Positions 1 to 6,287 of a DNA stretch of 40,702 bases are shown piece by piece. Position numbers and translations under genes: made by a program. This DNA comes from Ameyamaea chiangmaiensis. GTDB taxonomy: Bacteria; Pseudomonadota; Alphaproteobacteria; Acetobacterales; Acetobacteraceae. The first letter of the stretch is position 1; each line of letters begins with the position of its first letter. Where the stretch lies: positions 1 through 40,702 of the forward strand of contig NZ_BAPT01000019.1 in the NCBI RefSeq assembly GCF_025995235.1, in the 5' to 3' direction. The notes below the pieces were generated by a model. It saw nothing but the letters and a program-made list of their open reading frames with translations, did no database searches and had not been told where the DNA came from.

Positions 1-14
1 TCGCTGCGCTGCGG

Positions 15-32
15 CCGCGCGCGAGCGCGCGG
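15..32. repeat. GC-only inverted repeat upstream of the DUF2493 gene
   Basis: Two perfect 8-base arms (positions 15-22 and 25-32) made only of G and C are separated by two bases. The structure could form a hairpin in RNA or cruciform DNA. No T-run follows, so a simple intrinsic terminator is unlikely, and the function is unknown. Confidence 0.35.
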
Positions 33-113
33 TTCCGGCCCGTCCCTGGTCTGCCGCTATCCGCCCCCGGAAAGGTCGCGAAGGGCGCGGCCGGTATCCC
101 GGAGGACAGCCCC

Positions 114-1043
114 ATGACCCACGTGACAGACGACTTCGAACCCGACCATGCCGCATCCCCGACCGCCCATGTGCTGGCGGAACTCCAGATGTATGGCTAC
201 CGTCCCTTCGAGGACGAGCCGGACCCGAGGCCGCTGCCCGAAGCGCCGCGCATCGGGGGTGCTGTGGCCGACATCTTCGACGCCATTGCCGCGACCCTGA
301 CCGACACACGGCTGGAACCCGACCTCGAAACCCTGCTCTGGTCCACGGTCAACATCTTCCATCGCATGGTCGGCCAGGTCGAACGCGAGCTTGACCGCAA
401 CGAGGTGGCGCAAAAACGCAGTCAGCAGGAGCAGGACGGCAGCGAGATCCGCTCGGTGGAACTGGAGCGGCTGATCGCCGAAGGGCTGACCCTGATCGAG
501 CGCCGCAACGCCTACGAAATCTTCCGCGACGAGGCGCAGGAGCAGTTCGAACGCCTGACCCTGAGCGCGTGGCGTCCGAAGGCCGGCTCGCTGGTCTCAC
601 GCCGGACCATGACGGCCTCCATGATCGACAGCCGCGATTTCCTGAATGCCCGACGCCGCGCCGAGGGCGAATTACTGGTCCCGCCCGGCCCCAAGGTGGT
701 CGTGACCGGCGGTCTCGATTTCGACGATCATATCCTGATCTGGGATCGGCTCGACAAGGTCCGGGCCAAGCATCCCGACATGGTGCTGTTGCACGGCGGC
801 TCGCCCAAAGGCGCCGAATTCATCGCCTCACGCTGGGCCGATCACCGCGAGATCGTGCAGATCGCCTTCAAGCCGGACTGGACGAAGCATGCCAAGGCAG
901 CGCCCTTCCGCCGCAACGATGCGCTGCTCGACACCATGCCAATCGGCGTCATCGTCTTTCCCGGAACCGGCATTCAGGAGAACCTGGCCGATAAGGCGAA
1001 GCGCCTCGGTATCCCGGTCCTGCGGTTCGGCGGCGGCGCGTGA
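114..1043 (+). CDS. DUF2493 (SLOG-superfamily) domain protein
   Basis: A 309-aa protein. The C-terminal part (about residues 190-305) contains a Rossmann-like DUF2493 domain: a VVVTGGLDFDD strand-loop opening, an LLHGGSPKGAEFIASRWA nucleotide-binding-type loop, a KPDWTKHAKAAPFRRNDALL segment and a final VIVFPGTG strand. DUF2493 belongs to the SLOG superfamily, proposed to bind nucleotide-derived ligands. The N-terminal 180 residues are charged and helical without a domain I recognise. GGAGG at 101-105 fixes the ATG at 114. Such genes are common on alphaproteobacterial conjugative elements; the biochemical role is unproven. It converges on the small gene at 1053-1262. Confidence 0.85.
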   Translation: MTHVTDDFEPDHAASPTAHVLAELQMYGYRPFEDEPDPRPLPEAPRIGGAVADIFDAIAATLTDTRLEPDLETLLWSTVNIFHRMVGQVERELDRNEVAQKRSQQEQDGSEIRSVELERLIAEGLTLIERRNAYEIFRDEAQEQFERLTLSAWRPKAGSLVSRRTMTASMIDSRDFLNARRRAEGELLVPPGPKVVVTGGLDFDDHILIWDRLDKVRAKHPDMVLLHGGSPKGAEFIASRWADHREIVQIAFKPDWTKHAKAAPFRRNDALLDTMPIGVIVFPGTGIQENLADKAKRLGIPVLRFGGGA

Positions 1044-1052
1044 GCGCCGTCT

Positions 1053-1262
1053 TTAGCCCGGATTGCCCGTGACCGCGATCCGCGCGGAACGGGCATAGAA
1101 GGCCAGTTCGGTATCGCCGGGCACCAGAAGGTCGAGCAGGCCCTTCATGTCCTGCATGTCCGAATAGGATTGAAACGGCCCTGGTTGCCGTTCGATCGCC
1201 AGCACCGCTATGGCGAGCGCCTTTTTGACCAGATGCAGTTCGCGCCCCGTGATTTCCGCCAT
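1053..1262 (-). CDS. Small hypothetical protein (69 aa)
   Basis: A 69-aa ORF on the minus strand, starting at an ATG at 1262 preceded by GGGAG about eight bases upstream. The product is mostly helical (MAEITGRELHLVKKALAIAV) with a hydrophobic middle but no clear membrane segment or signal peptide. Its stop lies ten bases from the stop of the convergent DUF2493 gene. I recognise no family. A good ribosome-binding site and compact packing support it being real, but the function is unknown. Confidence 0.55.
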   Translation of the reverse strand: MAEITGRELHLVKKALAIAVLAIERQPGPFQSYSDMQDMKGLLDLLVPGDTELAFYARSARIAVTGNPG

Positions 1263-1426
1263 GACGTCTTCTCCCTGAGAGACGATAACGATGCACGTCC
1301 GCGTGCCGGACGCCAGTACGATTCTCGTTCCGTCGACACATCGTTTTCGCTATGATGCGGGTTGCGCCGTGGTGGTGGTGGCAGGCGCGACCGTCAGATC
1401 ATGTCATCTTCACGGGAGCCGCCACC

Positions 1427-1867
1427 ATGGTGATCTTCGCACCGTTCCTGATCGTCGCCGGCATCGGATTTTTCTGCTGGCTCATGTTCACGCTCGCGGT
1501 CTTCGCCTTGCCGTTTGCCGGCGGCCTGTATGCCGGGCTCTGGGCGTTTCATACCGGTGCCGGCGTGATCGGCGCCCTGATCGTGGGCGTCATGGCGGGC
1601 ATTGCGACTTTCACGCTCGGCCAGATTGCACTCGCCTGCGCGCCATGGATCTGGCTGCGAGGACTGATCGTCCTGCTCTATACGGTGCCCGCCATCATCG
1701 CCGGCTTTAGCGCCACGCACGGCCTTGCCCAGATGATGATGCCGTCCGCCGTCTGGCAGCTCTTCTTTTCGGTGATCGGCGCGATTGCGGTCGGCATCAC
1801 GGCGGTCGTCCGCTTTACCGGCATGGCCCCACCCGGACCAGCCGACGGAAGCATCGCGCGGGTCTGA
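1427..1867 (+). CDS. Small multi-pass membrane protein (146 aa)
   Basis: The ORF can be read from further upstream (1352), but the ATG at 1427 has GGGAG about ten bases before it and begins directly with a hydrophobic segment, so I chose it. The product has about four transmembrane segments: residues 1-37 (possibly a hairpin), a Gly/Ala-rich segment around 43-73, one around 76-98 and one around 107-127. A short polar tail ends in GPADGSIARV. No enzymatic motif is visible. Unknown inner-membrane protein; proteins of this type often accompany DUF2493/DUF736 genes on alphaproteobacterial elements. Confidence 0.6.
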   Translation: MVIFAPFLIVAGIGFFCWLMFTLAVFALPFAGGLYAGLWAFHTGAGVIGALIVGVMAGIATFTLGQIALACAPWIWLRGLIVLLYTVPAIIAGFSATHGLAQMMMPSAVWQLFFSVIGAIAVGITAVVRFTGMAPPGPADGSIARV

Positions 1868-2468
1868 CGGCCTGCGCGGCAACCGGAGGCAGGCCTGGAT
1901 CAGGCACTTCGTGGAGATGCGCGTCCTTTCGTCATGAGAAAGGCGGGGTGTGGCGATAAAGTCTGGCGCAACGTGCATCCGCCCCTGATGGTCCCTCTCG
2001 CGGGGCTGCCGGCTCAGGACCATTTTCCTGTTCTGCGCGCGTTGACAAAAACAGTGGCCGACGCAGTGTGCCCGCAGGGCACGCGCCCACGAGAACGGGT
2101 CATGGTCATGGCCGGAACGGCCCGGTGACGATGCCTGGCTTTTTCCCTGCCGGATCCTGCACGCCGAGGGGGCATCATGTCCTCCGTGACGTGCGCTCTG
2201 TCGGGCCGCGCACGCATACGGCCTCTGAAAATGGCTGATCTAGCCGGAGGGCGGCTTCGCCTCGATCGGCTATGGCGCAACAGCGGGCCATAATTTTCCT
2301 CCCCTGCCGGCTGCGCCGTCATTCCTCGCGCACCAAGAAAATTCCGTCCCGCCGTCCTCCGTTGCGCTTCGGTCCCTGTGGGATGCGCCGCCGGTCGCCT
2401 CCGTCTGTCCGATCGCCATCGAGGCCGCAATGGTGCGGGCTCGATAACAGAGATCACGGAGCAGTATC
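1868..2468. other. 600-bp non-coding region with strong secondary structure
   Basis: No convincing gene is present; the ORFs crossing it are low-complexity Arg/Pro/Ser-rich shadows without ribosome-binding sites. Near 2240-2270 nested inverted repeats include a GGCG/CGCC stem around a short GCTT loop inside an outer GCCG/CGGC stem. A perfect 7-base inverted repeat, AATTTTC at 2292-2298 and GAAAATT at 2337-2343, encloses 38 bases. The last part is the leader of the DUF736 gene. It could be a structured RNA, a DNA-processing site or a long regulatory leader. Confidence 0.45.
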
Positions 2469-2795
2469 ATGGCCACCATCGGCACCTTCAGGAAGACCGG
2501 CAACGAATATGTCGGCGAAATCGTCACCCTCTCGGTTCAGGTCCGCAATGTCCGTATCGTTCCCGACACCGGACGCCAGAGCGAGAACGCCCCCAGCCAC
2601 AGGGTGTTCGTCAACAGGGCCGAGATCGGGGCGGCCTGGTCCAAGCAGTCCAACGAGGGACGCAGCTATCTGGGCCTCAAGCTGGATGATCCGAGCTTCA
2701 ACGCCCCGATCTTCGCCAATCTCTTCAACGACGAGGACGGCGAGACCTACAGCCTGATCTGGTCCCGCCCCAACGGTCGCCGCAACGGCGACTGA
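2469..2795 (+). CDS. DUF736 family protein (first copy)
   Basis: A 108-aa protein matching the DUF736 family: N-terminal MATIGTFRKTGNEYVGEI, a central NAPSHRVFVNRAEIGAAW strand region, then YLGLKLDDPSFNAPIFANLF and YSLIWSRP near the end. ACGGAG at 2456-2461 lies seven bases before the ATG. DUF736 proteins are small, abundant on alphaproteobacterial conjugative elements, and of unknown biochemical function. A second copy is at 9958-10296 inside the transfer operon; this copy stands alone with its own leader and a downstream hairpin terminator. Confidence 0.9.
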   Translation: MATIGTFRKTGNEYVGEIVTLSVQVRNVRIVPDTGRQSENAPSHRVFVNRAEIGAAWSKQSNEGRSYLGLKLDDPSFNAPIFANLFNDEDGETYSLIWSRPNGRRNGD

Positions 2796-2808
2796 AGTGC
2801 CAGCGATC

Positions 2809-2833
2809 CCCCGCCCGGCCGGTCCGGGCGGGG
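2809..2833 (+). terminator. GC-rich hairpin after the first DUF736 gene
   Basis: A perfect 10-bp stem (2809-2818 with 2824-2833) closes a 5-base loop, beginning 13 bases after the DUF736 stop. Only CCTTCG follows, not a long T-run, so termination may be inefficient or factor-assisted, but stem strength and position fit a terminator. Confidence 0.65.
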
Positions 2834-3136
2834 CCTTCGCATGACCGATCGGGAACTGGCGGGCGGGCCCGCAACGGTTGCGCCGTGCCCGATCCGCCGG
2901 TGTGCGGGCAAGAAACGGGAATAGGGCTTCCCTCAGTCTTCCCATTGTACCATGCCCGGCGTGAACCGCCTCAAGGACGCGCGGTCCCCCCAATTTTGCC
3001 CGGCGCCCCTGCGAGCACACCAGACAAAATCGGCTCCCCCGCGCGCCGCTGGCGCGGTCGCCGGCGGCGATCCCTGACCCGGTTCACGCGTGCATGAGGC
3101 AACGGCCTGTCTTCGAGAAACGAAAGGAGCAGGACG
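2834..3136. other. Non-coding spacer with inverted repeats
   Basis: About 300 bases without a supported gene. A 9-base inverted repeat with one mismatch (CCAATTTTG at 2990-2998, CAAAATCGG at 3025-3033) resembles in layout the AATTTTC/GAAAATT pair at 2292-2343. A CGCGCC/GGCGCG hairpin follows near 3040-3056. The end of the spacer supplies the ribosome-binding site for the small ORF at 3137. Confidence 0.4.
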
Positions 3137-3289
3137 ATGACCACGCTACACGACCAGATCCAGATGCTGCGCGCCGAACTCACCAGCTACGCACTCAGCC
3201 GCCGCGAGCGGGCACAGATCGAGCGCGAACTGAAGCAGGCATGCGCGCAATTCGCGGCGGACCGCTACGATGAGACACCCCCCGCATAG
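3137..3289 (+). CDS. 50-aa helical hypothetical protein
   Basis: A short ORF with an excellent ribosome-binding site (AAAGGAG ending eight bases before the ATG at 3137). The product begins MTTLHDQIQMLRAELTSYAL, followed by an SRRERAQIERELKQA segment; the composition predicts one or two amphipathic, possibly coiled-coil helices. Its final codons form one arm of an intrinsic terminator, which supports it as a complete transcription unit. Charge and size suggest a nucleic-acid- or protein-binding helical peptide, but the family is not identified. Confidence 0.65.
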   Translation: MTTLHDQIQMLRAELTSYALSRRERAQIERELKQACAQFAADRYDETPPA

Positions 3290-3303
3290 AACGGGGGGCT
3301 TTT
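3278..3303 (+). terminator. Intrinsic terminator overlapping the end of the 50-aa gene
   Basis: Six C (3278-3283) pair with six G (3293-3298) around a 9-base loop, followed by C and a run of four T (3300-3303). The stop codon of the small ORF lies in the loop. This is a typical rho-independent terminator. Confidence 0.8.
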
Positions 3304-3373
3304 CGTATGGTCGCCCGTACCTTCGGACATCCAGACGCCGGTTCCACTTGGCCATCATCCTGAAAGAACGATG

Positions 3374-3405
3374 TTGAATCTCTCTAACACGACTATTATA
3401 GTCGT
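3374..3405 (+). promoter_or_regulatory. Promoter and palindromic operator of the XRE regulator
   Basis: A -35-like TTGAAT (3374-3379) and a -10-like TATAGT (3397-3402) are 17 bases apart. A perfect palindrome, ACGACTAT-T-ATAGTCGT (3389-3405), with 8-base arms and one central base, covers the -10. It lies about 40 bases upstream of the HTH gene at 3447. This layout is typical of an autoregulated XRE repressor; binding itself is inferred. Confidence 0.55.
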
Positions 3406-3446
3406 ATTTCTGGTGTGCATGCTCCGCGTGTCGGATGTGATCATGG

Positions 3447-3731
3447 ATGATCACTGGCCGACAGGTTAGGGCGGCACGGGCACTTCTGAACTGGACACAG
3501 GAGATGCTCGCTGAAAAAGCCCTCGTAGCACTGACCGCGCTGAAGCGCCTTGAATCCGAACGCGGTCTCGGCGTCCATGAGGGCACGACCGACCAGGTCC
3601 GCCGTGCGCTGGAGGCGGCGGGCATCCTGTTCATCGAGTCCGGACAAGGACGCGGCGTCATGTTTCTTCACGAGACTTCCGGTAATGAAGCGCGGCAGGC
3701 TAGGGTGCGTCGCGTTCGTTCTCCGACCTGA
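3447..3731 (+). CDS. XRE-type helix-turn-helix regulator
   Basis: A 94-aa protein. Residues about 3-60 form a HTH_XRE-like fold: ITGRQVRAARALLNWTQEML, then AEKALVALTALKRLESERG, where the WTQEMLAEKALVALTALKRLE stretch is the helix-turn-helix. The C-terminal part (RRALEAAGILFIESGQGRGVMF) is the short tail seen in many phage/plasmid XRE regulators. ATG at 3447 was chosen by the domain start; the ribosome-binding site is poor. A palindrome over the predicted -10 upstream suggests autorepression. It is followed after 11 bases by a DUF2285 gene, so the two are probably co-transcribed. Confidence 0.8.
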   Translation: MITGRQVRAARALLNWTQEMLAEKALVALTALKRLESERGLGVHEGTTDQVRRALEAAGILFIESGQGRGVMFLHETSGNEARQARVRRVRSPT

Positions 3732-3742
3732 TTGGCCCCACC

Positions 3743-4021
3743 ATGCAGAAGCCCCCGCTCGACCCGCCCGTCGCCGACAGCGCCCCGGAAGCGTCCTGTC
3801 TCACCGGCTACGACGAACAGCACCTCATCACCTATCTGCGTCTGCTGGACGCCGAGGCCGACGGTGCCGACTGGCGCGAGCTCGCCCGGATCGTGCTCCA
3901 CCGCGACCCGGCGGCCGATCCCGAGGGTGTCCACCGCTGCTGGCACAGCCATCTGGCGCGGGCGCACTGGATGACCGAGCATGGCTACCAGCATCTGCTG
4001 CGCGGCGGCGCGCCCCACTGA
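3743..4021 (+). CDS. Small DUF2285-type DNA-binding protein (92 aa)
   Basis: The product is essentially one DUF2285-like domain: YLRLLDAEADGADWRELARIVL, followed by HSHLARAHWMTEHGYQHLLRGG. The pattern 'G-x-x-W/S-R-E-I/L-A ... R-A-x-x-M/L ... GYxxLL' is the core of that family, proposed to be a DNA-binding domain (RovC-type transcription factors). It starts 11 bases after the XRE gene stop. Its target is unknown. It sits just upstream of a second, longer but frameshifted, DUF2285 gene, suggesting a small regulatory cluster controlling the element. Confidence 0.7.
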   Translation: MQKPPLDPPVADSAPEASCLTGYDEQHLITYLRLLDAEADGADWRELARIVLHRDPAADPEGVHRCWHSHLARAHWMTEHGYQHLLRGGAPH

Positions 4022-4153
4022 CACCCTGGATCGTTGCGTGATCCGCAAGACCTGTTGCAGGACCGGGGCGTAGCGGGCAGCGGGATGGTCTGGCATACTC
4101 TCGCCAGCAAGTGCTTGCCCTGTTCCCACCCGTTACGCATCGGAGACGACGCC

Positions 4154-4919
4154 ATGAGCCGCGCCAACTGGCGGTCGGCGGGCGCGTACGAGGGCCTGCG
4201 GTCGCTCGACGCCCCTGCCTTTGCCTTGCAGTTTGTCAGTCGCAATCGGGACTTTATCCGTGAGCGTGCCACTCTTCAGCGCGCGTTGCGCCGGGGTGCC
4301 CTGATGCAGCCGGATGCCGAGGCCTTCGCCCGGCGCTGGGGGTTGCGATTTCGAAAGTGTGCGCACTGCGCTGAACCCGCGTACTGCCTTGTGGAGTGCC
4401 GCGGTGCTGCCGAGCGTGATCGCGCTGATGGAAGCGCCGACCGGTCTGGCTGAGCCGGATCACCCGCCGTTCACCTCTGTTTTTATCGGATTGCCGGCGG
4501 GCCAGGTTGGTGAACTCCTGCTCGAGCGCCCAGGCGTCGTTCTGCGCCTGCATCTGGTGACGTCGGGGATCGAAGCCCTCTCCGTCGTCCTGCCGCTCGA
4601 CGCCCTGTTTGAGGTGCGCGTCCAGGCCGCGTTGCGGCTCTGGCGCGCGCTGGTGGGCCGGCGCTCCGGACCCGATCCCGCGACCCTGTCGCCAGATCGG
4701 GTCACTCGGCTGATCCTGGCGCTCCGTACGCTCGATGGGTTGGACGCCGGGGCGACGCAGCATGAGATCGCGTTCGTCCTTTTCGGTCAGAAGGTTTCCG
4801 CACGGGACTGGCTCTCGCACGATCTGCATTTCCGCATGAAACGGCTGGTGCGTTTCGCGCGGCGGCTGACCGCGGGTGGCTATAGACGCCTCCTGCTGCA
4901 TCCGTTTCGGGGGCGATGA
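4154..4919 (+). pseudogene. DUF6499-DUF2285 regulator, interrupted by a +1 frameshift
   Basis: The start at 4154 (MSRANWRSAGAYEGLRSLD) reads a DUF6499-like N-terminal domain ending in FARRWG. The remaining two thirds, a DUF2285 domain (about 4380-4916; LRTLDGLDAGATQHEIAFVLFG ... RFARRLTAGGYRRLLLHPF), is in the next forward frame. The switch lies at or just after a run of five G at 4338-4342. With four G the text would read RRWGCDFESVRTALNPRTAL and run open to the stop at 4919, about 255 aa, normal for this domain pair. A one-base insertion, phase-variable slippage or a sequencing error would all fit. As written the product is a 99-aa fragment. Confidence 0.7.
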
Positions 4920-4924
4920 AGTGC

Positions 4925-4950
4925 CCCGGAACACTTACTTCAATTCCGGG
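4925..4950. repeat. Inverted repeat at the left edge of the AT-rich NYN cargo
   Basis: Perfect 7-base arms CCCGGAA (4925-4931) and TTCCGGG (4944-4950) start six bases after the DUF2285 stop. A further pair, ACACTTA (4931-4937) and TAAGTGT (4996-5002), brackets the rest of the junction. It may be a terminator without a T-run or the remnant of a recombination/transposon end, because base composition changes abruptly here. Confidence 0.4.
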
Positions 4951-5007
4951 CAAATGCGGTTAGCCGTGTCAATTGGGGTGTTTCCGACATGGGAATAAGT
5001 GTCGATT

Positions 5008-5856
5008 TTATGAAGGTTTTTTGCTTACTTCCGTAAGGGAGTTGTTCGTGTCGAAATAAAAACTTTTGTCTGCTTCGTCTCTTAATGCTGTGGAATAGTA
5101 ACCATATTCACGGTTACTTTGTCCGAATTTAACATTGAGAATGAGTCCATTAAATTCGCATTCGCGCATCTTTTTCATCGTGTAAGAAAAGCCCCCGTCG
5201 TTCGATACCAGAACGATAAAATGGCAAGGAAAACCATCGTTCAAACACGCCATCATTTCAGTTGCGATCTGCGTATCAACATTGGTTTGGCGTGGTGGGA
5301 GGCGTATCCAGTCTCCGTCTTTAATCTCAAGGTTTAGAATTTTTTCTATTTCAAATTCGTTAGACGATTCTTTAAGAAAAATTGTGCGCGCCTGAATATA
5401 GCGCTCAATATCGAATTCCAAGGTTGTGAGCGGCAGCGCTTGAAGAAGTTCTGTACGCCGATCAGTGGAAATATTTTTACAATCTAGCTCTTTGAAAAGT
5501 GAATTTCGCTCAATCTCCTTTTCCTTCTGCCATTTTTTGATTTTTACTTCGTCAGGAACAGACAGAATCGCATCGCAATAGGATGTCTGCGTAGAAAACA
5601 GGCTATGCTGCGTGTTGTTATGGAGCCATGAACTTATCTCGCTGGAAATACTGGCGATTACCTTTCCTACTTTAGCTGCGCTAGGCCATTCCTTGTGGCA
5701 CCGGTGATATCCGCTACGTAGGTGATAACCGTCCACGATAATCTTGCCGTGCATCGCCTCGGTCAGGTCAATCTCGAATGCCAATTTTTCTGATTTTTGC
5801 ATTGTTACAGAATTGCCTTCCGTTTGGATGCGCGAGCCGAGATTGAGAGTCGACAT
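5008..5856 (-). CDS. NYN-domain (PIN-like nuclease) protein, AT-rich cargo
   Basis: A 282-aa protein from the ATG at 5856 (AAAGG just upstream; an in-frame TTG at 5874 would add six residues). NYN hallmarks: KIIVDGYHLRSGYH at residues 38-51, an Asp in TNVDTQIATEMM (about 191-202), and IVLVSNDGGFSYTMKKMRE (about 214-232), matching the family's 'SGDSDF' segment. Here the second Asp of that motif is Gly, so activity may be reduced or the metal site rearranged. Known NYN proteins are RNases or conflict-system nucleases. A helical, Lys/Glu-rich insertion fills residues 105-190. The gene is much more AT-rich than its neighbours, on the opposite strand, and alone between backbone blocks, suggesting recent acquisition. 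A defence role is inference. Confidence 0.65.
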   Translation of the reverse strand: MSTLNLGSRIQTEGNSVTMQKSEKLAFEIDLTEAMHGKIIVDGYHLRSGYHRCHKEWPSAAKVGKVIASISSEISSWLHNNTQHSLFSTQTSYCDAILSVPDEVKIKKWQKEKEIERNSLFKELDCKNISTDRRTELLQALPLTTLEFDIERYIQARTIFLKESSNEFEIEKILNLEIKDGDWIRLPPRQTNVDTQIATEMMACLNDGFPCHFIVLVSNDGGFSYTMKKMRECEFNGLILNVKFGQSNREYGYYSTALRDEADKSFYFDTNNSLTEVSKKPS

Positions 5857-5876
5857 AGCGCCTTTGCCTGTCAAGA

Positions 5877-5904
5877 ACCGATCTCACCCCGTGGTGAGAT
5901 CGGT
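5877..5904. repeat. 12-bp perfect hairpin between the NYN gene and the repA operon
   Basis: Arms of 12 bases (5877-5888 and 5893-5904) around a 4-base CCGT loop, lying 21 bases upstream of the NYN ATG on the minus strand and 90 bases upstream of the HTH gene on the plus strand. It could be an operator shared by the divergent genes, an RNA hairpin, or a junction remnant. The sequence alone does not decide. Confidence 0.5.
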
Positions 5905-5993
5905 CCTAGTTCCGAACATGCCCGCTCCGCCACGCTGATCCCTGCTGGCCGCATTTGTCCCGCGGCCCCAGACAGCGATCACGGAGCCTTCTC

Positions 5994-6287
5994 ATGTCCG
6001 CCAATTACAGCGATCTGCCGCCGCGCTATCTGCGCACGCCCGACGCTTCGCGCTTCGTCGGGCTTTCCATTCGCACTCTGGAAAAACACCGGATCTACGG
6101 CACCGGCCCGCGCTACTCGAAGCTCGGTGGCCGCGTGGTCTATCGGGTCGATGAACTGCAGGCCTGGGTCGAGAGCGGGGCACGCGCCCATACCTCTGAC
6201 ACCACCGCCGGCACGGTGTCGGCGGCCGCGCGGCAAAGCCCGCTGATCCCGCCGACACCGGCGACTTCACGCGGGAACCGACGCTGA
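5994..6287 (+). CDS. AlpA/MerR-like helix-turn-helix protein upstream of repA
   Basis: A 97-aa protein from the ATG at 5994 (ACGGAG seven bases before it; an in-frame upstream start at 5955 lacks one). LPPRYLRTPDASRFVGLSIR and TLEKHRIYGTGPRYSKLGGR, then VVYRVDELQAWVES, make the winged HTH_17/AlpA-type fold typical of excisionases and plasmid regulators. The C-terminal 35 residues are low-complexity. The stop overlaps the repA start (TGATG), so translation is coupled. A role as regulator of repA/partition expression is likely; an excisionase role is possible but no integrase is in the window. Confidence 0.8.
   Translation: MSANYSDLPPRYLRTPDASRFVGLSIRTLEKHRIYGTGPRYSKLGGRVVYRVDELQAWVESGARAHTSDTTAGTVSAAARQSPLIPPTPATSRGNRR

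Noticed and set aside
2041..2070. TTGACA at 2042-2047 as a promoter
   Set aside because: No acceptable -10 at 16-18 bases and no gene directly downstream.
2272..2757. 161-aa plus-strand ORF starting in the structured region before DUF736
   Set aside because: Ser/Arg/Pro-rich and overlaps the well-supported DUF736 gene in another frame.
2885..3097. 70-aa plus-strand ORF in the spacer after DUF736
   Set aside because: No start signal, Pro/Arg-rich composition, and contains hairpins expected of non-coding DNA.
5119..5337. 72-aa plus-strand ORF opposite the NYN gene
   Set aside because: Antisense to the conserved NYN C-terminal motif and without a ribosome-binding site.
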